5,300 nt of DNA from Verrucomicrobia bacterium 12-59-8 (GTDB lineage Bacteria; Verrucomicrobiota; Verrucomicrobiae; Verrucomicrobiales; Verrucomicrobiaceae), in assembly GCA_002279765.1 (NCBI GenBank), contig NCCR01000375.1:1-5300 (forward strand). The letters are read 5' to 3'. How positions within the stretch are numbered: position 1 is the stretch's first letter; the number at the start of each line of letters is the position of its first letter. Shown piece after piece: positions 1-5,235 of this stretch. Both the position numbers and the translations under genes were made by a program. The notes beneath the pieces are model-generated. The model had not been told where the DNA came from and searched no databases. It saw only the letters and a program-made list of their open reading frames with translations.

Positions 1-1548
1 CATTACATGAGTCCGGAGCAGGCCGCAGGCCGGACGCGGGAAGTGACCACGGCGAGCGATGTGTGGGCGCTGGGCGTGCTGCTGTACCAGATGCTCACGC
101 TGAAGCTGCCCTACGAAGGGGATGGCGCGACGGCGGTGATGCTCGCCATCCAGATGGCGCGGCCGGTGGCGGTGACGGGCCTGGATCAAGATCTGGGCAC
201 GCTGGTGCAGCGCTGCCTGGAAAAAAAACCCGAGCGGCGGCCTGCCAGCGCCGGATTCCTGGCGAAGAAGCTGGAGCGCTGGCTGCGTGGCGGCCCCATC
301 CTCTCCAGGCCTGTGGGTGTGTGGGAGCGAATCTGGCGCTGGGCGTGGCGGCACCGCGTGCTGGCTGTGGTGCTCGGGATCGTGGGGCTGCTGTTCATGC
401 TCGGCAGCGGCGCGGCGTCATGGCATCGCTCGCAGTCACTGGGCTCCATGGGGGGCATTCGTACGCAGCTCAAGGACTCTGAAAAACTCACCGATCTCCT
501 CATCGGAGCGGTGAAAATATTTGCCGGGAAAAGCAGCGGCCCTGCTGCTACTCAGGCCGCGCTGAATGAGGAGTTTCTGATGAAGATGAAGGCCTTTGAT
601 GGCTCGCCGCAGCGGCAGATTCAGCTCTTTTTAAAGCTGGCCGCCGTGTGCGGCCACAACGGCGGCCACGTGGCCTACGCCCAGGCATTGCGCGCCGCCA
701 TCGGCGCCCTTTCCGCAGACGATCCCTTGCTGTGGGAGCTTCGTCTGCACTCCGCCGCCACCGCACCCGAGCCGGCATCTGCGGAACAAGCGCAGGGGCG
801 GATCAAGCAGTGGCGCGTGATTCATGTCTGGCACCTCGATCACTTTGGCGCTGAGCATCCGCTCGCCGTCCGCAGCCAGTTTTTCCTCGCCAGGCAGATG
901 ATTCCCTGGGGTGGGCATGCCGAGGCGCTGCCTTTGCTGGAGGAGGTGAAAACCGCGCTGCAGGCGCAGCCCGAAAATCCGCCGGTGACTTGGATCGCCT
1001 TTGACGGAGCCCACATGCGGGCGCTTTCCAGAAACGCACGCATGGAAGAGGCGCTGGCGCTGGGAAGGGAAAGCTGCGCGCGCGGGCTCCAGAAAGTGGA
1101 TGCGGAAAGCGCGCATGATCTCGCGGTGAATTTCACCGCTCTCGCGATGCTTTGTGATGAGGCGGGCTTGAAGGAAGAAGCCGTACGCCATGCACGCCAG
1201 AGTGTGGACTTGCTCTGGCGGTTTGACGAGCCTGGGAGTGAGGCCGCACTCGTCGCACTGACACGTCTGCTGGAAATCCAGCGCAGACAAGGCGACGCCG
1301 AACGCGTGCTGACCACTCAGCGCGATGCGCTGCGCGCCTGCGACATCGCCTACGGCCCCGCTCACGTGGAGACACAGCGCCGCGTCGCTGCGCTGGCGGA
1401 GGATCTCGTCAAAGCCAGCCGCAAGGCGGAGGCCGACGCGCTCTTTGTGCAGTGGCTTGATCGCTTGCGCGGCAGCGACGGGAAGCTGGCGGCGGAGGCT
1501 GCGGAGCTGGAGAGAATGTACGCGGAATATTTGAAGGCGACACGCTGA
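1..1548 (+). CDS. Ser/Thr protein kinase, membrane-anchored, 5'-truncated by the window
   Basis: This is the 3' part of a Hanks-type (PknB-like) Ser/Thr kinase gene. The frame is open from base 1 and the first residues, HYMSPEQA, are the end of the activation segment (the APE-type motif of subdomain VIII). The ATG at 7 is therefore internal, not a start; the N-lobe, catalytic loop and DFG motif lie upstream. Counting that Met as residue 1, DVWALGV (18-24) is subdomain IX, and CLEKKPERRP (70-79) carries the conserved Arg of subdomain XI. A hydrophobic segment at about 118-138, preceded by Trp/Arg-rich sequence, is a single transmembrane helix. The remaining ~375 residues are helical and Ala/Leu-rich with weak TPR character; by the usual topology they lie outside the membrane and may be the sensor or partner-binding part. 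The sigma gene follows after 141 bp on the same strand. The substrate is unknown, and the sigma factor or its partner is a reasonable guess. The kinase call is very secure; the C-terminal role is inference. Confidence 0.92.
   Translation, partial: HYMSPEQAAGRTREVTTASDVWALGVLLYQMLTLKLPYEGDGATAVMLAIQMARPVAVTGLDQDLGTLVQRCLEKKPERRPASAGFLAKKLERWLRGGPILSRPVGVWERIWRWAWRHRVLAVVLGIVGLLFMLGSGAASWHRSQSLGSMGGIRTQLKDSEKLTDLLIGAVKIFAGKSSGPAATQAALNEEFLMKMKAFDGSPQRQIQLFLKLAAVCGHNGGHVAYAQALRAAIGALSADDPLLWELRLHSAATAPEPASAEQAQGRIKQWRVIHVWHLDHFGAEHPLAVRSQFFLARQMIPWGGHAEALPLLEEVKTALQAQPENPPVTWIAFDGAHMRALSRNARMEEALALGRESCARGLQKVDAESAHDLAVNFTALAMLCDEAGLKEEAVRHARQSVDLLWRFDEPGSEAALVALTRLLEIQRRQGDAERVLTTQRDALRACDIAYGPAHVETQRRVAALAEDLVKASRKAEADALFVQWLDRLRGSDGKLAAEAAELERMYAEYLKATR
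358..420 (+). other. Predicted transmembrane helix of the kinase
   Basis: About 21 uninterrupted hydrophobic or small residues (VLAVVLGIVGLLFML and onward) follow a basic, Trp-rich stretch (RIWRWAWRHR). The positive charges on the N-terminal side fit a cytoplasmic kinase domain with the C-terminal region across the membrane. This is read by eye from the translation. Confidence 0.8.
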
Positions 1549-1583
1549 GCGAAGGTCTTCGGAGCACAGGAACGCTGGAATGT

Positions 1584-1607
1584 AGCTCGGTATTCCGATA
1601 CCGAGTT
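1584..1607. repeat. Hairpin between the kinase and sigma genes
   Basis: CTCGGTAT (1586-1593) and ATACCGAG (1598-1605) form a perfect 8-bp stem around the 4-nt loop TCCG. A G-U pair (1585/1606) and an A-T pair (1584/1607) extend it to 10. Directly adjacent is the perfect 10-bp palindrome TCGGCGCCGA (1607-1616), whose CCGAG (1613-1617) could pair with CTCGG (1586-1590) instead, giving two competing folds. No T-run follows, so it is not a canonical intrinsic terminator. It could be a dispersed extragenic palindrome, an operator for the sigma gene, or a processing or attenuation structure on a kinase-sigma transcript. Confidence 0.65.
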
Positions 1608-1689
1608 CGGCGCCGAGCCCCCTGCCGGTAAATTTAACTTTACTGTGTTGCACGTTAGGTGCTTACCTCTTACCCGAGAGACCGTCGCC

Positions 1690-2433
1690 ATGCAGCAAGC
1701 CACTCCTCCTATCGCCGGACTTTTTCCCACCACCATGTGGAGCATGGTGATCGATGTGGGGGCGCGGGAGGAAAGCACCGCGCTGCGGGCGCTGGAGCGT
1801 CTGGCCCGCGCCTACTGGCGGCCGCTGTATGTCTTTCTGCGCCAGCGCGGCTCCTCGCATGAAGCCGCGTCGGATGCCGTGCAGGGCTTCTTTGAGCATC
1901 TGCTCACGCGCGATCTGCTCCAAAACGTGACGCAGCGGGAGACACGCTTCCGCACCTTTGTGCTCACCTGCTTCACGCGCTGGCACAGCAATCTGACCCG
2001 CGACCAAAACACCCAGCGCCGCGGCGGCGGTGTGGAGATGTTTTCCATCGACGAAATCGCCGCTGTGGAAGACACGCAACTGCCGGCGGACGAGCCGCCC
2101 GAAAGCAGCTTTGACCACCAGTGGGCCCACACGCTTTACCAGCGCGCCCTCGCCCGCCTGGACGCCGAGATCGCCCAGCAGCCCGAAACGCGCGCCCGCT
2201 TCCTCAAAGTCCTGCGCCAGCGCATGCTCGGCCAGGACGCCCTGACTGCCGACTGGGGACCCGTCGCCGAAGAGTTCGGCATGGCCGTGGGCACCGTGCG
2301 CAAAGCCGCCCATGATCTGCGCCAGCGCTTCGCGACGATGCTGAGGCATGAGGTGCGGGCGGTGGTTTCGGATGATGTGGAGATCAATGAGGAGCTGAGG
2401 TATCTGGTGCAGTTGCTGACGCGGAGGGGGTGA
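1690..2433 (+). CDS. ECF-like RNA polymerase sigma factor (kinase-linked type)
   Basis: This 247-residue protein resembles the ECF-like sigma factors that sit beside Ser/Thr kinases in Planctomycetes and Verrucomicrobia. The opening TTMWSMV (14-20) is typical of the group. Region 2 covers about residues 30-112: YWRPLYVFLRQRG (42-54), then EAASDAVQGFFEHLL (58-72), the counterpart of the usual EAxDLTQ-FF core-binding helix, and RFRTFVLTCF (86-95). A linker leads to region 4 (about 165-220), where GPVAEEFGMAVGTVRKAAHDLRQRF (190-214) is the helix-turn-helix for the -35 element. The tail with INEELRYL (232-239) is also characteristic. I chose ATG 1690, 13 codons before the conserved TTMWSM. The frame is open further back to a GTG at 1645, but that extension covers AT-rich, non-conserved DNA. 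There is no clear Shine-Dalgarno sequence. It should direct core polymerase to a dedicated promoter set, perhaps under control of the upstream kinase. No anti-sigma gene is visible. Confidence 0.88.
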   Translation: MQQATPPIAGLFPTTMWSMVIDVGAREESTALRALERLARAYWRPLYVFLRQRGSSHEAASDAVQGFFEHLLTRDLLQNVTQRETRFRTFVLTCFTRWHSNLTRDQNTQRRGGGVEMFSIDEIAAVEDTQLPADEPPESSFDHQWAHTLYQRALARLDAEIAQQPETRARFLKVLRQRMLGQDALTADWGPVAEEFGMAVGTVRKAAHDLRQRFATMLRHEVRAVVSDDVEINEELRYLVQLLTRRG

Positions 2434-2464
2434 GGGGGGCGGGCTTGTTCCTTCATAAAATCAA

Positions 2465-2562
2465 CAATCGATTGGTCATCAATCGTCAATCAAGCATGCC
2501 CAGGACTTTCTAGAGGCAGAAGGATTGACGATTGTCGAACAATCGAGGCGTTGATTGTCGAA
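2465..2562. repeat. CAATC/GATTG palindromic repeat cluster
   Basis: About 98 bp hold eight copies of the pentamer CAATC or its complement GATTG. They include a perfect 10-bp palindrome CAATCGATTG (2465-2474); a perfect 12-bp inverted repeat CAATCGTCAATC (2480-2491) / GATTGACGATTG (2523-2534) with a 31-nt spacer; a 6-bp stem ACAATC (2539-2544) / GATTGT (2553-2558) with an 8-nt loop; and a 10-bp direct repeat GATTGTCGAA (2530-2539 and 2553-2562). Heptamers GATTGAC and GATTGTC are tandem at 2523-2536. The cluster could be a multi-site operator, a small mobile-element remnant or a dispersed intergenic repeat. Confidence 0.7.
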
Positions 2563-2710
2563 GTTCAAGCAACCTCACAGGCACTCGGTTCGATCATGCG
2601 CCGTTGAGGAGGGGCTTTTTTAGCATGAGCACCGCCAGCCGAGAATGATGTGGTCCGCACAGTTCATGGCGGTTCAGTGACGTGAATACACGACGAATCG
2701 AACGAATCGC

Positions 2711-2759
2711 CACCCGTCCCATTTCCCTCTTGCCGCCCCCTCTTCCTCCCGCCACCCTG
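2711..2759 (+). promoter_or_regulatory. Pyrimidine-rich leader before the TPR gene
   Basis: Forty-one of these 49 bases are C or T, ending 8 bp before the ATG at 2768. There is no purine-rich Shine-Dalgarno sequence at the usual distance. Such a leader suggests SD-independent initiation. It is reported as a compositional observation; a specific function is not shown. Confidence 0.35.
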
Positions 2760-2767
2760 CGCCGCGC

Positions 2768-3145
2768 ATGAGCACCACGCGGCCCATCCTCTTCATCTCC
2801 GTCCTCGTGCCGGGGCTTCTGGTTCTGCTCGTACTCCGCATCGGCAGGTTCAAGCACGGTCTCTTTGTTCGACACCAGGCTGGTACTGTGACGGCTCAAC
2901 AGATCGGTGTTCTGCACGAAGAAAGCGCCAGGAATTCAAAGGTCCTGCATGAAAACACTGTCATGCTGACGCAGCAAAACGCCAAGCTCTTCCAAGCTCT
3001 GCACGACCTGCCGCTAACTTTCAGCAAGCAGCCACGCGAAGACGCAAAGGGAGGTGAGTACACCCGCATGACACCTCCGATCTGGATCTCGCCTGTGCAG
3101 TGTTCGCTGCCAGGAAGTTCGACGAGGCCGAAGCCGCGGCATTGA
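2768..3145 (+). CDS. N-terminal part of a membrane-anchored TPR protein (likely frameshifted)
   Basis: The 125-residue reading frame starts at ATG 2768. Residues 6-24 (PILFISVLVPGLLVLLVLR) form a single N-terminal membrane segment followed by basic residues, which suggests a signal anchor. Residues about 40-80 (QQIGVLHEESARNSKVL and onward) are polar, with spaced hydrophobic positions, and look like a coiled coil. After about residue 98 the sequence changes abruptly to a Pro/Ser/Arg-rich tail (MTPPIWISPVQC and onward) that resembles out-of-frame translation. The following TPR frame overlaps this tail and has no ATG near its beginning. The simplest reading is one gene, 2768-3990, with a 1-nt deletion near 3068; the true N-terminal product would then be the first ~98 residues. 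It could instead be a genuine short membrane protein overlapping its neighbour, but that is less likely. Confidence 0.6.
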   Translation: MSTTRPILFISVLVPGLLVLLVLRIGRFKHGLFVRHQAGTVTAQQIGVLHEESARNSKVLHENTVMLTQQNAKLFQALHDLPLTFSKQPREDAKGGEYTRMTPPIWISPVQCSLPGSSTRPKPRH

Positions 3146-3990
3146 AGGCTGCTATCAACGCCCTCAGTGCCCGTCGGCCGGAGCAGGACGCTCTCGCTGC
3201 GCTTTGGCAGGCCGGGCAGAGTGCCCAGGCGCAGATCCTTTACCCTCAGGCCATGGAGTACTACCGCGCCGCCGCCGTCTTCAACAGCAAGCAGGGCGAT
3301 GTCCTGCAATGGCTCGCTTTGCAGAACGCCATCAGCTGGCTCTACCACCTCCAGGGCCGTTATCCTTTAGCTCTCGCCCAGACCCAGCAGGTCTGGCACG
3401 CAGCGCAGCAAAGTGGTAAAACCGAGGCCCCCGAAGTGCTCGCGGCCCACATGCTTTATGCGGGCGCGCTCAATGACAATGGCCAGGCCGCCGTCGCTGA
3501 GCACGAGTGTCGTAAGGTCATCGAGATGCAGCGGCGTGTTCTGGGCGCTGAGCATCCTGATACCTTGAACAGCCGGAACAATCTGGCCGATGCCCTACGT
3601 GGCCAAGGCAAGGCTGCTGAAGCAGGCCGGGAGCAATGCGAGGTGTTGAAGATCAGAGGGCGCGTGCAGGGCGCTGAACATCCCGATACCCTTGCGACTC
3701 GGGGCAATCTGGCCCTCGCGCTACTGGACCAAGGCAAGCGAGCCGAAGCGGAGCAGGAGCACCGGGCGGTGTTGAAGATCAGAGAGCGTGTGCTGGGCGC
3801 GGAACATCCATCTGCGGCGCTGTCCTGCTACAACCTGGCGCTCTGCCTCGAAGCCCAGCAAAAGCTGTCAGAAGCCCTCAGCTACACGCAGCGAGCGGAG
3901 CGGGTGTTTACAAAGATCTTGGGACCTGATCATCCGCATACGCAGAGCGCCAAGATTTGGCGCGAGCGCCTCGATGCGAAGCTGAAATAG
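3100..3990 (+). CDS. Tetratricopeptide repeat protein, kinesin-light-chain type (C-terminal part)
   Basis: The frame gives 296 residues from the GTG at 3100, but is open from 3058, just after an in-frame TGA at 3055. The residues before the GTG (DTSDLDLACAV) look like native helix and run smoothly into FAARKFDEAEAAALKAA, a TPR-like helix pair; the first in-frame ATG is only at 3253. The GTG is thus a formal start, and the segment is probably the 3' part of the gene beginning at 2768. The C-terminal half has four 42-residue units with the signature (V/I)LGxxHPxT, as in kinesin light chain repeats. Such TPR solenoids bind peptides or partner proteins; there is no catalytic motif. With the upstream anchor and coiled coil it would be a membrane-tethered scaffold of about 407 residues. 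Its closeness to the kinase and sigma genes suggests a signalling role, which is inference. Confidence 0.8.
   Translation: MFAARKFDEAEAAALKAAINALSARRPEQDALAALWQAGQSAQAQILYPQAMEYYRAAAVFNSKQGDVLQWLALQNAISWLYHLQGRYPLALAQTQQVWHAAQQSGKTEAPEVLAAHMLYAGALNDNGQAAVAEHECRKVIEMQRRVLGAEHPDTLNSRNNLADALRGQGKAAEAGREQCEVLKIRGRVQGAEHPDTLATRGNLALALLDQGKRAEAEQEHRAVLKIRERVLGAEHPSAALSCYNLALCLEAQQKLSEALSYTQRAERVFTKILGPDHPHTQSAKIWRERLDAKLK
3469..3972 (+). repeat. Four tandem 126-bp TPR-coding units
   Basis: The units run 3469-3594, 3595-3720, 3721-3846 and 3847-3972, each exactly 42 codons. Units 2 and 3 share the identical 16-mer GTGTTGAAGATCAGAG at 3643-3658 and 3769-3784, exactly 126 nt apart. The phrase GGCGC(T/G)GA(G/A)CATCC recurs in units 1 to 3. 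The first two linkers read GAEHPDTL and the third GAEHPSAA; the fourth has diverged to GPDHPHTQ. Near identity at DNA level points to fairly recent internal duplication. Confidence 0.85.
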
Positions 3991-4110
3991 CACGCCTGTT
4001 TGGTAGGATCGCGCATGCTACTTTCCCGATGCCACAGCACCCAGCTGCGCCATTTTGATTTTTGACTCGGGGCTCCGGGTCCCTGACGCCACCGGCCAAC
4101 GGAGTGCCAT

Positions 4111-4162
4111 TTCGTCATTCGCGATACAACCTTCCTCTTGCCCGCGCCCGTATTCACGATAC
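4111..4162. repeat. Short repeats upstream of the superoxide dismutase gene
   Basis: TTCGTCATTCG (4111-4121) is the exact reverse complement of the heptamer-based CGAATGACGAA at 5220-5230, so the same repeat family appears on both sides of the sod and small-protein genes in opposite orientation. Overlapping it, ATTCGCGATAC (4117-4127) and ATTCACGATAC (4152-4162) form a direct repeat with 10 of 11 bases identical, 35 bp apart. The second copy lies where a promoter for the dismutase gene would be expected. Confidence 0.5.
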
Positions 4163-4165
4163 TAA
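4138..4165 (+). promoter_or_regulatory. Weak candidate promoter for the superoxide dismutase gene
   Basis: TTGCCC (4138-4143) and TACTAA (4160-4165) are separated by 16 bp and lie 30 bp before the ATG at 4196. The -35 matches the sigma-70 consensus well at TTG only, and the -10 is poor. This is the best match found in the 205-bp spacer, but it could be chance. Confidence 0.22.
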
Positions 4166-4195
4166 ACCGCTAGAACCTCAACCCACCCACACACC

Positions 4196-4810
4196 ATGGC
4201 CCATACCCTCCCCCCACTGCCGTATCCAACTGACGCACTCGAACCCCACATCGACAAGCAGACGATGGAGATCCATCATGGCAAGCATCACAATGCTTAC
4301 GTGACCAATTTGAACAACGCCCTGGCCGGCAAGGCTGAGCTGGAAGCGCTGTCGATCGAAGACTTGTGCAAAAACATCTCCAAGGTGCCTGCGGACATCC
4401 AGGCGCCGATCCGCAACAACGGCGGCGGTCACTTCAACCACTCGCTGTTCTGGAAGATCATGGGACCAAACGCCGGTGGCGCGCCCACGGGTTCGCTGGG
4501 CGAGGCGATCACCTCGACCTTCGGCAGCTTTGACGCGTTCAAGGAAGCCTTCGGCAAGGCTGGCGTGGGCCGCTTTGGCTCGGGCTGGGCGTGGCTGGTG
4601 GTGAAGGATGGCAAGCTGGCCATCACCTCGACGCCGAATCAGGACAACCCGCTCATGGACGGCAGCGGCACGCCGATCCTGGGCTGCGATGTGTGGGAGC
4701 ATGCCTACTACCTCAAGTATCAGAACAAGCGCCCGGACTACATCGCCGCCTGGTGGAACACTGTGAGCTGGACCGCCGTGGATGCCAACTGCACCGCCGC
4801 CCTCGGCTGA
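4196..4810 (+). CDS. sodA: Superoxide dismutase, Mn-type (Fe/Mn family)
   Basis: This complete 204-residue Fe/Mn superoxide dismutase converts superoxide to hydrogen peroxide and oxygen, probably in the cytoplasm because no signal peptide is seen. The N-terminal helical domain has [13 protein letters not shown] (24-36): H27 is a metal ligand, and H31 and Y35 are the second-shell and gateway residues. [13 protein letters not shown] (74-86) supplies ligand H82. The C-terminal domain has FGSGWAWLV (127-135), NQDNPLM (148-154) and [19 protein letters not shown] (165-183), with ligands D165 and H169. Gly in GGHFNH together with Gln in NQD is the Mn-type pattern; Fe enzymes usually carry Gln at the first site and Ala at the second. 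Metal use should still be tested, since cambialistic members exist. The usual LDVWEH is CDVWEH here (C164), a small oddity. The ATG at 4196 fits the family N-terminus; no Shine-Dalgarno sequence is visible. A strong hairpin follows, so it is probably transcribed alone. Confidence 0.96.
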   Translation: MAHTLPPLPYPTDALEPHIDKQTMEIHHGKHHNAYVTNLNNALAGKAELEALSIEDLCKNISKVPADIQAPIRNNGGGHFNHSLFWKIMGPNAGGAPTGSLGEAITSTFGSFDAFKEAFGKAGVGRFGSGWAWLVVKDGKLAITSTPNQDNPLMDGSGTPILGCDVWEHAYYLKYQNKRPDYIAAWWNTVSWTAVDANCTAALG

Positions 4811-4839
4811 TCGATTCCCCGCTTCCTGACGAATACACG

Positions 4840-4874
4840 CAAAGCGCGGAACGGCCTGCCCGTCCCGCGCTTTG
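4840..4874 (+). terminator. Terminator-like hairpin after the superoxide dismutase gene
   Basis: CAAAGCGCGG (4840-4849) pairs perfectly with CCGCGCTTTG (4865-4874). After one A/C mismatch the stem continues with ACGG (4851-4854) / CCGT (4860-4863) and closes on a 5-nt loop. The GC-rich core with A-tract and T-tract arms, 29 bp after the stop, is typical of an intrinsic terminator. The T-run is short (TTT in the arm, another TTT at 4879-4881), so release may be partial. The next gene begins 13 bp beyond it. Confidence 0.6.
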
Positions 4875-4887
4875 TCGCTTTAAGCTC

Positions 4888-5205
4888 ATGTCCATGGTAC
4901 TGCATCGCCTCCGCAACGGCCTGATTTATTCTCAGGCCTTCGCCGAGTATCTGCAGTCCAAGCACGGCAGCGAGGCCATCGGGCATCCGGGCGATGTGCT
5001 GCACATTGACTACGTGCGCTGCAATCAGGGAGAGCTGAGCGGCCAGGAATGGTGCCAGCTCACGTGGATCAGCGGCGCGCAGGCGGCCACGGAGCACCGG
5101 CACCAGATCGGCGGCACGGAGGTGTACATTCACAAGCAGGCGATACGCGGGCTGAAGAACCGGCTGCTGCATTTTGACGGGACGAAGGTGGTGGTTAAAC
5201 AATGA
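4888..5205 (+). CDS. Hypothetical protein, 105 residues
   Basis: I do not recognise this protein. The ATG at 4888 is the first start after the hairpin; a second ATG two codons on (4894) is an alternative. The frame is open further upstream, but that part overlaps the dismutase gene and the hairpin and is not credible. The N-terminus (about residues 4-26) looks helical. After GHPGD (32-36) come alternating patterns suggesting beta strands: VLHIDYVRC (37-45), EWCQLTWIS (54-62), TEVYIHKQAI (77-86) and RLLHFDGTKVVVK. It has two cysteines (C45, C56) and several histidines, but not in a known metal-binding spacing. There is no signal peptide or membrane segment, so it is probably a small soluble, mainly beta protein. 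Codon use matches its neighbours. It lies downstream of the dismutase gene, separated by the hairpin, so co-expression would need readthrough. Its stop codon lies inside the first heptamer of the repeat zone. Confidence 0.7.
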   Translation: MSMVLHRLRNGLIYSQAFAEYLQSKHGSEAIGHPGDVLHIDYVRCNQGELSGQEWCQLTWISGAQAATEHRHQIGGTEVYIHKQAIRGLKNRLLHFDGTKVVVKQ

Positions 5206-5235
5206 CGAAACCAGAATGACGAATGACGAATGACG
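5201..5235. repeat. Heptamer tandem repeat (AATGACG)
   Basis: Five 7-bp units in strict register: AATGACG at 5201-5207, a diverged unit AAACCAG at 5208-5214, then AATGACG at 5215-5221, 5222-5228 and 5229-5235. The first copy contains the TGA stop of the preceding gene. The same motif occurs inverted at 4111-4121. It looks like a low-complexity intergenic repeat family. Confidence 0.8.

Larger units (their letters stand above)
2434..2767. other. Non-coding stretch between sigma and TPR genes
   Basis: No convincing gene lies in these 334 bp; the reverse-strand frame at 2594-2917 has no recognisable protein character. Three parts are visible: a CAATC/GATTG motif cluster at 2465-2562; an unassigned middle part with a 6-bp inverted repeat TCATGC/GCATGA (2594-2599 and 2623-2628) around a T6 run, and a tandem ACGAATCG pair (2693-2700 and 2702-2709); and a pyrimidine-rich tract just before the ATG at 2768. 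No clear sigma-70 promoter was found. A promoter for the TPR gene, possibly one read by the adjacent ECF-like sigma factor, could lie here. Confidence 0.6.

Noticed and set aside
631..1653. Long reverse-strand open frame (340 codons) opposite the kinase C-terminal region
   Set aside because: It lies antisense to a gene with clear kinase and helical features, and its sequence has no recognisable domain; it is a shadow of high-GC coding on the + strand.
1645..1689. N-terminal extension of the sigma factor from the GTG at 1645
   Set aside because: The 15 extra codons match nothing typical of the family, which begins near TTMWSM; ATG 1690 is the better start.
1663..2349. Reverse-strand open frame of 228 codons opposite the sigma factor
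   Set aside because: The + strand carries conserved sigma regions 2 and 4; the reverse product is Gly/Ala/Arg-rich without family features.
2594..2628. TCATGC/GCATGA inverted repeat around a T6 run as a terminator
   Set aside because: Only 6 bp with a 23-nt loop, and the T-run lies inside the loop rather than after the stem.
3046..3052. A AAG GGA slippery heptamer in the TPR N-terminal frame as a programmed -1 frameshift site
   Set aside because: After a -1 slip the next codons are AGG and TGA (3055-3057), so translation would stop and never reach the TPR frame.
4035..4062. Possible terminator after the TPR gene (CAGC/GCTG stem followed by T-rich bases)
   Set aside because: The stem is only 4 bp and separated from the T-rich part by several bases; too weak to call.
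4178..4702. Reverse-strand open frame of 174 codons opposite the superoxide dismutase gene
   Set aside because: The + strand frame has all metal ligands and full family length, so the reverse frame is a shadow.
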